A DNA stretch of 64,000 nt from Caenorhabditis remanei (lineage: Eukaryota > Nematoda > Chromadorea > Rhabditida > Rhabditidae), in NCBI RefSeq assembly GCF_010183535.1, contig NC_071333.1:3286001-3350000 (forward strand), read 5' to 3'. Shown piece by piece: positions 1 through 10,721 of the stretch. The translations under genes and the position numbers were made by a program. The notes under the pieces are model-generated. The model did not search any database and was not told the origin of the DNA. It saw only the letters and a program-made list of their open reading frames with translations. Numbering within the stretch: the stretch's first letter is position 1; each line of letters opens with the position of its first letter.

Positions 1-792
1 GAGCTCTGTTTCAAAGATGCTCAAGATATTTTGATATATTTCGACTTGGAAAATAACCAAGCACTAACTGATGTAAAACTTCAAAACATGTGGTCGTGGA
101 ACAACCTTCCTATTTCAACCAGCGAACTTCTGAACAAGACTTTTGATGTTTTCCACTGTAAATTGATTGACCAGGTGCACTTAATGGACACTCCACAATA
201 CAACATGTCACTTATAATTGCAACACTGCCCAACATTAAAAAGGTGTCGTCATTTCTGGATATTACAAATGAAATCAATTCGCGAGCACTGAAAGCACTT
301 TTGCCGAAAACAAGCAGAGTCACCTTATACCCAGAAGCTGAATATAACAACCCAGAAAAACTCCAAGAAACTTTGATCGAAAATCTGGATTACATAGAAA
401 TCATCGCGTTTGGTCGCGATTTCCGGTTGAATTTGGATGATGTTCTTATTACGAATGCTACTGAAGCCTATTTTTATGGTGTCAGTTTGAGAGAACAGGA
501 TCTCAATCGATTGTTGAAATTGTGGATAACTGGAAAATTTAATACGCGGATGGAACATTTGAGATTTGCTCTTCAGGAAGAATTCAATAGAGACAATATT
601 CTGAATGGACTGAACGCAATTGAACTCCCCAGAACGACTACAAGAACTTTCGAATTTCCAACGAGTCAAACGATTAGTAGTAAAACTATTTATGGAGGTC
701 ACGATATTCGACGTGGAGATGGAGATTTGATTACAGTTGATATTCTCCGCCCTGGTACGTTGTACGTTTACGATATTTATTTTTGGTCATAA
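1..792 (+). CDS. F-box family protein, C-terminal FBA_2-type region (5' end outside window)
   Basis: The frame is open from base 1 to the TAA at 790-792 (263 residues), so the gene enters from the left. It aligns over its whole length with the complete F-box gene at 5747-6758, starting at LCFKDAQDIL here versus LCFRDVQDIL there. Typical FBA_2 marks are a DLNRLLKLWITGKFNTRMEHL block and, near the end, GGHDIRRGDGDLITVDI. In this nematode family an N-terminal F-box recruits SKP1-like adaptors and the FBA_2 region is thought to bind substrates of an SCF ubiquitin ligase; the substrate is unknown. The F-box itself lies outside the window. No internal stop or frameshift is seen. The family assignment is secure from the motifs; function is inference. 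Confidence 0.9.
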   Translation, partial: ELCFKDAQDILIYFDLENNQALTDVKLQNMWSWNNLPISTSELLNKTFDVFHCKLIDQVHLMDTPQYNMSLIIATLPNIKKVSSFLDITNEINSRALKALLPKTSRVTLYPEAEYNNPEKLQETLIENLDYIEIIAFGRDFRLNLDDVLITNATEAYFYGVSLREQDLNRLLKLWITGKFNTRMEHLRFALQEEFNRDNILNGLNAIELPRTTTRTFEFPTSQTISSKTIYGGHDIRRGDGDLITVDILRPGTLYVYDIYFWS

Positions 793-2231
793 TTTGTTCC
801 TTGTACATCTCGTTTCCATTTTCTGATTTTTCATGTTTGCTTTTTTTGTAAGAGCCAAGCTTTCCCATCGTTTTTGAATATTTCTTTTGAAATAAAGTAT
901 ATCGGGCTCACACGAGAGATTTATATTCAAAAAAACAGTCATCTTTGATCTTGGATAATGTAGTTAGACGATAATTTCCGCTGCTCCCCACCTGTCTTCA
1001 GACCATATCGGATATTGTCCTTTTCAAAGTAGGAACGATGCATGATGTGAAAAACGAGAGTGGTCATTGTTTTCTATTGCATTGTATCAGGGGAAAGACA
1101 ATATGAAATTGAAAACCGTGAAAACCGATGATATGAAGGTTTACTTATAGACTCTCTCTAGAAAACAATCTTTCTGACAAGGAAAATCTTTGGAGACGCC
1201 ACTAACGACCTATAAATTCGGTTATAGGTATTTTCGAACACGGGGAGTCCATTTCTTGGGGGCGGGGGTCAAAAACCTGCTAGATGTTTCTGCGAGGCAC
1301 CTCAGCGGTTCCATTTGTGTTCTCCAGCGGTTTACCTGTGCCCGTACGTTTCAAAAATAACATGCTGAATTTGATTATGACATTCATGTCTTTCTAAAAG
1401 TTCTCGTTTCCATGGAACACCCATTTTTGGGGGTGGCACATATTTATGACGCGCACAATACTACGTGTTGATTTGGAATTCCACGTGAAAAAGCTTGACC
1501 ATAGGAAAAGTTTGTGAGCTCATAACTCGGTCATTAGCAGGTATTGATTGCAGAAATGGAAATGGAAATAGTTTTAGGCAGCGCTAAATTATTTTGCATT
1601 GTGTTTTTCATGTTTTTATGCCAATTTCTGTTTGCTTCATCTTCAAAAACAAAATTTCAAAATCACGCAAGATCACATTTTTGCATTTTTTCCTTGATGT
1701 CTTAATTCTCTGATTGGCGTCCCCCGTCTCTTAGCGAGCTCCGCAGTTCTCGGCTGGGTCTGTACAGTGACACATACAGTGACGACATGGTTCTGCGTAT
1801 TCGAAAAATAAACAGTAGACAAAAAAATAAAAGTGGTTTAAAAAGATCAGAGCTTGCACGGTTGTCAGAGGTTGTTTAAAAAAGTGAAAGTCAAATGTTA
1901 ATTCGATGAGCAAAGCTGTTCCGTTGATCAGAAGCAGTTCTGATAATCGGTGAACGGCATGTGATGACCTAGGTCTGGTCACTTAAAACTTCAGTAAAGT
2001 GGGAAACAATTGGGTCACCTAAGTTTGAGACACATGTGGATTGTGGTGGAAATTAGAATTTTTCATTTCAAAAATGATTTTATTTGAAGATTCAGACAAA
2101 TTACGAAGATATACGTCCTGATGAAGTAGTATTCCTCCGTATTTCTAATAGAAAACAGAGGAAGATACTGTGATTGAAAAAAATTCCTTTAGGAATTACA
2201 GAAATCAAATAGTAATAAAATTCAATTACAC
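793..2231. other. 3' flank of the F-box gene, then non-genic sequence
   Basis: An AATAAA polyadenylation signal lies at 891-896. The first ~350 bp match the flank downstream of the second F-box gene (6759-7100), so the duplicated unit included the 3' flank. Bases ~1590-1710 resemble, in reverse, parts of the repeats near 4190-4290, 11340-11410 and 16190-16260. No coding frame I would support. Confidence 0.6.
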
Positions 2232-3653
2232 TTAATTATTTTCTTCGATTTCCAGATATTGATCAGCTTCCACTTGAAGATTGAAGTTAAAAATGTTGCG
2301 ATTATCTGGATCCATTACGCAGAATACGCGAAGTTCTGTAGTCTCAGTCATCCTGTACAATAGCATTTCGTTGAAACGAGTCTCCCTGCAAAGTACTTTT
2401 ACGTTATACCGGAAATAATGAATAAACACTCACCTCAATTCATCTGGCATTGAAATGAGAAAATGGCCAGCTTCTTTGAGCATTTCTAACAACTGATCAG
2501 CCTGTTCGAATCGATTTATTCCAACAGTGAAAGAATAATGAAACCCGGCATCTCTTCCACGAACTATCCAGTTATCAACAAGTTCTATTACATTTTCAAT
2601 TGGCAGCATATGTCGTGCTACATGTACTCTCATGTTGGTGATCTCAGTCAAATTCAAGTCAATCGCGTTTCCAGTAATAGTTAGAAGGCTTGCACTTTGG
2701 ATTTTATCATTTTCAAATGGTCCACTTTCGAACACTTCTACACCCTCTAACGGGAAACTGTCACGGTCCAAAATTCGTTCGATCGCGTTAAGAACATTAG
2801 ATGGTTCCGAGCTGATACTAATTTTGTGAAGTTTGATTTTCATCTGATTCGAAATACGAATCAAGCCAGCAGAATAAATTTTGAGGTAGTTAACATGAAG
2901 CGATCGTCGTCCTTTAAGAAGTTTATCCTTGAGATATAGCATTGCTGCATGTGCTGGTTTTGAATAATCCATGTGCTCGTATCTTGTGATAATCTCGTTT
3001 CCCAGCCTTTCATTAATCGTCAATCTGATATAATGAGTGTATGGCGGTTCTCCTCCATTTCTCTTCAGATGATAAGGAAGGAGTTTATCCTTTGCATTTT
3101 TAATTTTTTTTTCTAGTCCAGCGATCGTTTCTTTCCGCTCGCTTGTTCTCGGCATTTTCACTTGCATATTTCTGTCTCTTTCCAGTTTCTTCAGTTCTTG
3201 TTCCCATGTGTCAACAGTGCGCGCATCAGCCTCCATTCCAACTGTTTGGTTCCTATGATTTGCTCGACCGTCGTAAAGTATTTCATTCCATTTTGGAAAT
3301 ATTTGCTCTGGGGCGAGACGAAATCCAAGATGGTCCACTTCGAATGAAACTCCTCCATCACTATTTTGCTTTATTATATGCTCCGGAGTTTCAGATCCAA
3401 AATAATGACGGACGATTGAAATCTTGTACAATGCAAAATCCGCTTTAAATTCGAGACTTCCCAAACGCATACTACTGATTTTCATGGGAACCTTCTTATC
3501 AACAGCTTTGACAGCTTCACATCTCAAAGATAGATTGAATCTGAAAATTTAGTTTTACAATAAATCCAAAAATTGGAAAACAAACCTGATATGAGGCGCC
3601 AAATGTTGCACCACACATCGCATTGTTAAATACTCAAATGCAGAGTTAGACAT
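2232..3653 (-). CDS. DUF3557 family protein (nematode-specific)
   Basis: Three exons join in phase: 3653-3586, 3540-2434 and 2385-2232, giving 442 residues. The introns are 45 and 48 bp with GTTTGT/TTTTCAG and GTGAGT/TTGCAG ends. The N-terminus (SAFEYLTMRCVVQHL then RFNLSLRCEAVK) has the form of DUF3557 proteins, which begin with a short F-box-like helical stretch after the start. Residues ~133-173 are rich in Glu, Lys and Leu and could form a short coiled coil. The ATG at 3653 lies 12 bp after a TTTTTCAG site. DUF3557 proteins are expanded in Caenorhabditis; no biochemical role is established. It sits between two F-box genes, but nothing shows a joint function. No lesion is seen. Confidence 0.88.
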
Positions 3654-3665
3654 TGTAAGCGAAAG

Positions 3666-3675
3666 CTGAAAAATT
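3666..3675 (-). promoter_or_regulatory. Probable trans-splice acceptor of the DUF3557 gene
   Basis: On the minus strand AATTTTTCAG ends 12 bp before the ATG and no donor is evident upstream. This suits SL1 addition in nematodes (inference); it could also be a cis acceptor for an unseen 5' exon. Confidence 0.5.
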
Positions 3676-4640
3676 GGAATTAGAAGGGATAGAAGAAGAG
3701 GAAAGAAACGAATGGTGGGTGGAATGCGATTGCAAAGAATAAACGATGTATATTGAGTTTCCCACCATAATTACGTGACAATGGAGAGCGAATAAAGGAC
3801 TGTACCAAATAAGACTAATGAGAATCGCTCATTGTCATTGTCATGTTGATTGATGGTGGGTCAATGCATTTGCAGATGTCAGAAATACCAGGTCACACTG
3901 GGAAGTCTAGTGTGACGTTGAGAATTTTTATTGTTTGAATTACGGCAACTTAGAGGGCATATTTGCGTTTTGAATGACGTGTGAATTCAAAGAAAGAGAC
4001 AAGGAGAGATTGTGTGACCTGGAAATGTAGAATAAGTCTGTGCCCTAACGTTCCGCTGGTTACTGATGACTCACAAGAGGGATAATTACATGGGACCAAG
4101 AAAAGTCGAAGAAACAAGATGATGAAAAAACCAGGAGAATATACAGAATGAATGAATTGAAATCTTATCTAGGGTCAACATTTCTTCTTTTCACAGAAAT
4201 TTCTACATGTTTTCTCTTTAAAAACAAAACTTCAATATCACGCGAATTCACACTTTCTGCATTATTTGACTTTGATGCTTTATTTCTCTGAAAAAACAAA
4301 TAACAATTATTTTAAAACGTTATCTGTCATCTGGCGCATTTATTTTGTGAACCAATTGCAAAAAAAGATTTTAGGAAATTGTCAACATTGAGCGGAGATG
4401 CATGAAATTGACTCCAAAGATACGCTTTTCCCACGTTAAAAGTAGTAAATGGAGTCATTTTGAGTTTATGACATGCATCTCCGCCAAAGTTCAGTGAAAT
4501 TTGGACAGCACTGGGTCTCAAAACAGACACTACAGTAACCGGGTTTGTCTCAAAACCCAAAACTGCGAACCATTCTGAATAACACAAGTTACTTTGAAAG
4601 TTAAGCTAACTAGAAGTGACAGCTGGTGAGATCAACTTTC
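3676..4640. other. Intergenic, including repeat fragments
   Basis: 3676-4190 is the presumed promoter side of the DUF3557 gene and shows no clear motif. 4190-4300 repeats sequence also found near 1600-1700 and 11340-11410. No gene seen. Confidence 0.5.
4327..4590. repeat. Dispersed repeat related to the fold-back at 11038-11317
   Basis: It shares, in the same order, GGCGCATTTATTTT, a TTGAGCGGAG stretch, TTGACTCCAAAGA and GTGGAGTCATTTTGAGTT-like blocks with 11080-11280. The two halves can pair around the centre near 4435. The ends are less regular than in the second copy. Confidence 0.6.
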
Positions 4641-4751
4641 AGAATATTGTCTATGGGAAGGCGGCTATAAAATATGGCCGATGCGTAGTTTCTGATAAGA
4701 TTTGATTGAAAAACGGCTCAAAAAGTAAAAAAATGACAAAATAATAAAAAC

Positions 4752-4835
4752 AAAAAAATTTTGGACAAGTGGGGGTCGAACCAGCATAGCGTGCTTCAAA
4801 GACAGACGCGCTCACCCCTCGACCACCGATCACTG
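4752..4835 (-). repeat. tRNA-like Pol III unit (pseudo-tRNA)
   Basis: On the minus strand an A-box-like TGGTCGAGGGG (4815-4825) is followed by a B-box GGTTCGACC (4774-4782) and a T7 run (4752-4758) that could terminate RNA polymerase III. The spacing is tRNA-like, but the anticodon stem does not fold cleanly, so I do not call a functional tRNA. Similar units are at 37050-37130 and 41253-41340. Confidence 0.5.
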
Positions 4836-5139
4836 ACCAAGAGGCATGATCAGGTGGCGTGATGTTTGGCGGGAAATACAGCTAAATTTGGGTGAAAAAT
4901 TGAGTAAATCACATGTATTAAATTCTGATTTTCAGACCAGAATATCTGGATTCTGGAAGGTCGTCAGCAGTTTTTGAAAACTGATTTCCCATCAGAATTC
5001 GATTGTCTTTCGATTCTACTAGGTCTCGTTGCTCAACTCCAAAGTCAGTCCTGACCATTCACTAGTTAGATCAATTTCGGAAACCCAGGTTTCTTCAAAA
5101 ATACCTGGATACAGCCCGGAGAAACGTGAATCCGTCTAG

Positions 5140-5345
5140 AAAAATAATGGGTCAGCATGAAAAATAACTTTTTAATGAATCAATTAGATCAAAAGCAGAG
5201 CTCCAATTTTGTAATTGACAGCTTTTTTGAACGGGCACTCCCTAGGTAGTCACGCTTCGTCATATGAAATTCTCTTTCAAAGCGACATATTTTAGTGCGC
5301 AATAGTGAGATTACCAAGCTATCTGTAGTTATTTAGGTTGGACAA
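5140..5345. repeat. Copy of a ~300 bp dispersed repeat
   Basis: It carries the reverse form of the AGTTGTCAACTACAAAAATG module near 5195-5230, followed by an ACTCCCTAGGTAGT stretch. Fuller copies are at 37715-38030, 46850-47120 and 52260-52560. Confidence 0.55.
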
Positions 5346-5439
5346 AACGAAAAGCGACAAAAAAGCTTTACAAGTTTTATCCAACAGCGCCACACATGTT
5401 CGGTAAAACATGTAATCACTTTTAAATATCACAATAAAT

Positions 5440-5746
5440 TTTCAGTGCAAATGGGTTGCTTGTTATTTTTTTTTGTTTTTAAAAGTTCTGTTATTCAAAG
5501 TTTTCGAGTAACTTCATTAATATTTGTTTCTTGCAGGTTAGTATTGTAGATTTTCTGTTGATCAAACCAAACAGTGGCCTTCCATGGTAGGTTGTTTCAC
5601 CACAACATACGTGCACGCATCGCATCGGTCGACGTCGCGGTTGCGTAGCGCTTACGCAGCTGTCGGAGTCACATTTGCCCACGATTCTTTTTCTGTACGG
5701 ACACTATTGATTCATATTACTGTTGGATGTTACCGAGGAATCTACG
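5440..5746 (+). promoter_or_regulatory. Duplicated 5' flank of F-box gene
   Basis: This upstream flank is repeated, with substitutions and small indels, at about 7100-7386 before the truncated third F-box copy. Shared blocks include GTCGACGTCGCGGTTGCG and GGACACTATTGATTCATAT. No TATA box is evident. Confidence 0.5.
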
Positions 5747-6758
5747 ATGACAACTCCTTTGCCACTTCTTCGTCTCCCTCTGCTGCCACTCATGCAAGTT
5801 TGCAGATGTATGGACACAGTTGAAGTGTGAGTAGACATTTAATTATATTTTTCAATATTTTAGCTTGGTTTATTTTAGGTTCGCGTTTTCACTTCTATCA
5901 AAACGCACAAATACAACTGCGAAACGTCTCAAAATAACTCGGCCTATTGATGTAAACGTGCATGAAAATCACGTCCAACTCTGTTTCAGAGATGTTCAAG
6001 ATATTTTGATATATTTAGACTTGGAAAACGACCAAGCACGAGCTGATGTAAAACTTCAAAACAGATGGTCGTCGTGGAACAACCTTCTTATTTCAACCAG
6101 CGAACTTCTCAACAGAACTTTGAATGTTTTCAACTGTGGATTTATTCACAAGTTGGAGTTCGTAGACATTCCACGATACAACGTTTTACCTATATTAGCA
6201 ACACTGCCCAACATTAAAGAGGTGACGTCATATCTGGATATTACAAATGAAATAATTTATCGAACACTGAAAGTTATTTCGCCAAACACCAGTAAAGTCA
6301 ACTTGTACCCTAGAGCTGAATATGGAAACCCAGAAAAACTCCAAGAAATTTTGATTGAAAATCTTGATGTCCTAATAATTGCTCCTCTTGGTGGTGATTT
6401 CCGATTGCATTTGGATGATATTTTGATTACAAATGCTAGTAAAGCAGTTTATAATCGTCTTCGCTTGAGTGAACAGGATCTCAATCGATTCTTGAAGTTA
6501 TGGAACAGTGGAAAATTCAATACGCGGATGGAAGTTTTGCAAATTGTTGTTGAGGAAGAATTCAACAGAGACGCTGTTCTGAATGGACTCCATGCAGTCG
6601 AACTTCCCGAAACGATTGAAAGAACTTTCGAATTCTCAAGAAATCAAATTTTGAGAAAAATTGTTTTTGGAGGTTACGATATTCGACGAGAAAATGGTGA
6701 TTTGGTTACAGTTGATATTCGTGGACTTCACTATTACAATATTTATTTTTGGCCATAA
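5747..6758 (+). CDS. F-box protein with FBA_2-type C-terminus
   Basis: Two exons, 5747-5826 and 5879-6758, join in phase (donor GTGAGT, acceptor TTTTAG, 52 bp intron) to give 319 residues. Exon 1 starts MTTPLPLLRLPLLPLM and the junction continues VEVFAFSLLSKRTN, the usual F-box layout of the C. elegans fbxb-type families, covering residues ~3-45. The FBA_2 region includes SEQDLNRFLKLWNSGKFNTR (~224) and GGYDIRRENGDLVTVDI (~291). By family knowledge it acts as a substrate-recognition subunit of an SCF ubiquitin ligase; the target is unknown. Upstream and downstream flanks are shared with the copies at 1-792 and 7387, indicating tandem duplication. No lesion is seen. Confidence 0.9.
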
Positions 6759-7386
6759 TTTGTTCATAATCATCGCTTTTTTTATTTTCTTTCCGTTTAT
6801 GTTTGCTTTTTTTGTAAAAGTCATGCTTTCCCATCGTTTTTGAATATTTCTTTCGAAATATAGTATATCAGGCTTACACGAGATACGTATAAGAAACACT
6901 GGAGATATTTATTGATCTTCAATCTTTGAATGTGTAGTTGAAGGTAATGGGTCCCTGACCTGACTACAGGATATGTCGGACACGGTCCTTCTCAAAGTAT
7001 GAGGGATGCATGATGTGAAAGACGGAAGTCGTCAATGTTTTTGAATTGAAAACTAATAGTATGAAAGCTCAACTTTAGTCTCTCTTTAGAATACAAGTCA
7101 TGTTCAGTTTCAAATCGGTTGCTTGTTATTTTATTTGTTTGAAAAGTTCTGATTTTCAAAGATTTTGAGTAACTTTGTTACTGTTTGCTTCTTGCAATTA
7201 TTATCATAGAATTACGGTTGAACAAAACAAAAAGTGACTTTCGACGGTAGATTGTTTTACCAGAACATACGCGAACGAATCGGTCGACGTCGCGGTTGCG
7301 TAGCGGTCGGACCATTTGCCTTCGGATTTTTCTTTGTACGGACACTATTGATTCATATTACTGTTGCATATTTCCGAGGAATTTAC
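6759..7386. other. Inter-duplicate spacer
   Basis: 6759-7100 matches 793-1140 downstream of the first copy; 7100-7386 matches the 5' flank at 5440-5746. An 'AATATAGTA' stretch replaces the AATAAA signal seen in copy 1. Confidence 0.6.
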
Positions 7387-7470
7387 GATGACTACTTGTT
7401 TTCTCCTTTTTAGTCTTACTTTACTTCCGCTCATGCATGTTTGCAAATGTATGGAGACCAGACGGTGGAT
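7387..7470 (+). pseudogene. Truncated third F-box copy (exon 1 only)
   Basis: ATG ACT ACT at 7387 begins a stretch matching exon 1 of the gene at 5747: LLPLMHVCKCMET here versus LLPLMQVCRCMDT. The homology ends near 7460, before any GTGAGT donor, and unrelated sequence follows, so neither the rest of the F-box nor the FBA_2 region is present. It is a duplication remnant and not expected to make a working protein. Confidence 0.75.
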
Positions 7471-7823
7471 GCAGCCGCTGGCTACATCAGAGATGAAATT
7501 CAAATGATTTTAAACGCTATTTTTTTGTGTCCGGGGTCGAACCAACTAACAGTAGTCAACGTTGCTTAACTTGCCAGATCGGACGGTCGGCGCGTTCTCC
7601 TTTATCTACACCCTACTTTGTACTAAACTTGTGGTGAGGAAAGCGAGCAGTCGACGTTTCACGGGTTTTGCCGACCGCCTCCTCTTTTTCTCTTTTTGAA
7701 TATGAACTGATATTCAGTTTTCTTTATACAGAAGACGTAATTTTGAGAATTTTGAAAAAAGAAAAAAATGTGCATCGCGCGGGGGAAATTTCTGATGTTT
7801 TGGTCCAAGTTCGAAAAAACGGT

Positions 7824-8073
7824 TTAGTAGGGAAGGCTGTAGGATTGGATTCTGCTCAGAACATGTTTGATGGAATTTCCAATAGTGTGGTCTTCTTCGT
7901 ACAGAATAAGTGTCATATTCGATGGGTCTGGTTCGAAGCTTTTTGGGTCCAGCTGAAAAGAAGAATATCGTATCGGTATTTAAATATTAAAAACGTACAA
8001 TTTCCATTTTCTTTTCTGCTGGTACGTTCAAATCTTCTTCCTCAGCTTCTGGTTCGACGCTTTTCTTGCCCAT
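7824..8073 (-). pseudogene. Truncated RNA polymerase I/III subunit RPAC19-like gene
   Basis: Exon 1 (8073-7999) and exon 2 (7952-7824) join in phase across a 46 bp intron, giving 67 residues. The acidic N-terminus MGKKSVEPEAEEEDLNVP leads into NMTLILYEEDHTIGNSIKHVLSR, the signature of the RPB11/RPAC19 group (E-E-D-H-T-x-G-N-S). After HVLSR the family block expected to follow (around F-C-G-Y, then H-P) is missing and the frame stops at 7824-7826. RPAC19 dimerises with RPAC40 in RNA polymerases I and III; this copy lacks the second half of the fold. Because the intron is kept it arose by DNA duplication, not retroposition. Its flank (8083-8160) recurs in reverse at about 21060-21150. Confidence 0.75.
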
Positions 8074-8695
8074 TGTGATAGTGGTTAGAGAGAAAGAAGA
8101 GGCACCGGAGTGAATATCTTAAAAACCCCTTGAACATTCCCTATTTACCAACTTTTGATCTAAATTCATCAGTTCAATGTCTGTTTTTTTCAAAACGCAT
8201 TTTCATGTAACATATTTCCAGATTACCGTATTCCCTTCTTGTTGTTCTGAAATTTCCGAAAAGTTTTCAAAAACTGTAGCTTTGTGATTATTTGTCGGAC
8301 AACTTTATTTTATCTATTTTTGTATACAATATTCATTAATCTTTTGTTTTCCTCATATTCCCGATACTTTTCAAAAAATTAATATTTTAAATCTACCGTA
8401 TCCTCGTCCAATTTGATCTACTGTAGCACGATGATCAAGAATCACAGAAGCATTCTAACATCATTTTTTGGTTTTATAAACACTATTCAACATTTTGGAC
8501 TCAAAAAACCAGAGGGTCTAGTTCAAAAATGTAAAGTTTTTTTCCGGATATTCGAATCAAGATCAGGAAAAATCGATAGAAAAAAAATCAGCTGATCACT
8601 ATGAACAAAAATCTTATGTCAGTTTTACAGAATATTTCAGCTACCTCTGTAAAAAAAGTTTATGTAAAACGGACTTGTTTCAGCTGAGATACATA
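8074..8695. other. Intergenic
   Basis: AT-rich sequence with no supported ORF; 8090-8160 is shared with the ~21.1 kb region. Confidence 0.5.
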
Positions 8696-9393
8696 CAGTG
8701 TGTGGTTTCGAGACCGCTTCGATAAATTTCCCGAGAAATGTCTCGAAAAAGTATCGAGAAATTTCCCGATAAATTTTATCGATACTTTCCCGATACTTTC
8801 TCGAGAAATTTACCGAGACGTTTCTCGAGAAAGTATCGAGACTTTTTTGATCACAAAAGTATCGATACTTTCTCGATACTTTTCTCGAAAATTGATGGTA
8901 TCGAGACACGGAGTTTCGATAATTTCCCGATAAATCAAACAGTCTGCAGTGTGTTTTGAAACTGGATGTTTAGAAACCGGTCATTTCGAAACCGGTCATT
9001 TCGCAACTGGACACTTTGAAACCGGCCGTTTCTCAACCGTTCTAAAACGTCCTGTTGCGAAATGGCCGGTTTTGAAACATTCGGTTGCGAAATGACCGGT
9101 TTCAAAACGTCCGGTTCCGAAATGACCGGTTTTGAAACGTCCGGTTTCAAAACACACTGAAGAAAAACAACACTGTTGACAAAGTACAACTTCCCGGGAA
9201 AAGTATCGAGAGGTCTCGAAAGTATCGAGAAAGTATCGAGAAATCATTGAAAATTTCTCGAGAAAGTATCGATACTTTCGAGAAATATCGAGAAAGTTTC
9301 GAGAAATTTTCGAGAAATTTTTCCCGGGAAATTTCTAGATAATTTCTCGAAATGGGCTAGTATCGAGAAAGTCATATCGATACTTACACACTG
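8696..9393. mobile_element. hAT-like non-autonomous element made of satellite-like repeats
   Basis: The element starts CAGTGTGTGG and ends with the complement of CAGTGTGTAAG. It is flanked by a perfect 8-bp duplication GATACATA (8688-8695 and 9394-9401). The body is a dense run of degenerate TATCGAGAAA/TTTCTCGATA units on both strands, with a second nested block in the middle. An 8-bp duplication with CAGTG termini fits the hAT superfamily (established pattern). No transposase is present. Confidence 0.85.
8947..9159. repeat. Nested palindromic block inside the hAT-like element
   Basis: Bounded by CAGTGTGTTTTGAAAC and its complement, it contains about ten ~21 bp units of the form GTTTCGAAACCGGTCATTTC, first in one orientation and then the other. 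It has the same terminal CAGTGTGT as the outer element but no clear target duplication, so it may be an internal expansion and not a separate insertion. A few similar units lie near 12765-12830 and 54640-54680. Confidence 0.7.
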
Positions 9394-9401
9394 GATACAT
9401 A

Positions 9402-9726
9402 TGAAAGTATTGAGGTATACTCGCTTATGCTCTCTACTGTACACTTCGAAATAGTTCTGGAACGCCGTAAAATGCAACGTAAATTGTCACATGACGTCGT
9501 AAATCGACACGAGGTTATTTTTGATTTTTGATTTTTATATTTGCTTGAAAAGTTTTCTCTATCATTTTCAATTTCATCCAGTTTTTTAAAAATTTTTTAA
9601 TTCATTTATTTATTTTGGTTCGAAATGAAGGGCAAATACCCACTAATACAACCAAAGCGAATTTACAAAAAGATAACTATTTAAAAGAGAGGGGGAAGAT
9701 TCCAGGGCAGTACGACGAAATACAAC
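9402..9726. other. Spacer
   Basis: No supported gene or repeat border seen. Confidence 0.4.
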
Positions 9727-10721
9727 TCAATCGCGGATTCTGGAGCACAAACGGAACATCCTCAACAGATCATCATCGCTTTTCTTCTCTAAAAGTTGTC
9801 CGAAATAACTTTGAATGAAGTCGATTTGATTGGTGATCATTATTTTCTCCAAGCAATCTATCGAGGGTCTTCTGGTGCATCCAAACAGAACCAGCTGTAC
9901 TCGAATGTCTTCCTTTGTCAACCGCATCTCCACATTCTTCATGTACTCCTTGACGTCTCCATTATTTTTCATAAACTCTTCAATTTCTTTCTTGTAGAAA
10001 TTTCGATGGTTTTAAGGAACAACCTTTCAAAGGATTCTTTGTAAAATTTCAGTTTCTGATCTTCAGTCTTATCCTTCTTCACATCATTTTCTGGATACTT
10101 GACTGGGAGCTTCTTCAGACAAACCACGAAATCCGAAATGTCCCGATTGTTGATCATGGAGTTCCCGGTTCTCTCCTGGTGAATCAGGTGTAATGTCGCT
10201 CCAGTAATCTTTTCCTCCAAGACATCGGACAAATTTTTCCTCCAGACTTCCATACACAGATTTTTGATGAGAGACACGTCCGTTTTTCCCACGTTTACTT
10301 CGATGGAGTGACGATTGAAGTTCCCGCAGACTGCATCAAATAGGGACGAGGAAATCTCAAAAAGTTCCCATTCTGTGTTGAGGTATTTCAGCAGCTCTTG
10401 TCCATCCAATTTTTTGGCAGTTTCTGGTTACGGCATCGACCTTGACCGCGATGAATCCTCGAATTGATTTCAAGTCCTCCTGGGCACGGTCCATCACGTT
10501 AACACAAGCGCGGAACCCGAGCTGGTAGGTCTCAGTGCAGTATCTATAGACCATTCTGGAAATTAGAAGTTGTGTGATTTATTTTGTGAATCTATTATAC
10601 TTACGTCGTGAACTGCATATAGGTTCTTATTGTCATCGTTGATCTTTGGAAGATGACCTCGAGAGCTTCTTCAAACTAAGGCCACACGGCGACGAGCTCG
10701 TTCCGCACGAGATTGGAAGTT
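9727..10721 (-). pseudogene. Broken cullin (CUL1-type) gene fragment
   Basis: The parts read as cullin N-terminal repeats: FEEALEVIFQRSTMTIRTYMQ, then VYRYCTETYQ, LLKYLNTEWELFEISS, GNFNRHSIEV, a VWRKNL block, KFYKESFERLFL, EYMKNVEMRLTKEDIRVQ and LLRMFRLCSRIRD. One 48 bp intron is intact (10556-10603). Lesions: an in-frame TAG at 10676-10678; a frame change at the A6 run 10410-10415, where five As would restore frame; a second frame change near 9990; and a TGA at 9727-9729 where the family continues. The C-terminal cullin-homology domain that binds the RING subunit is missing. Cullins scaffold SCF ubiquitin ligases; this copy cannot. A working close relative elsewhere in the genome is expected. 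Confidence 0.85.

Noticed and set aside
4752..4835. Functional tRNA gene
   Set aside because: A- and B-boxes are present, but the stems do not close into a canonical cloverleaf by eye; kept as tRNA-like only.
8637..9477. Overlapping ORFs with Ser/Arg/Phe-rich text across the satellite-like element
   Set aside because: They are translations of the short repeat units, open on both strands at once, with no splice or start signals.
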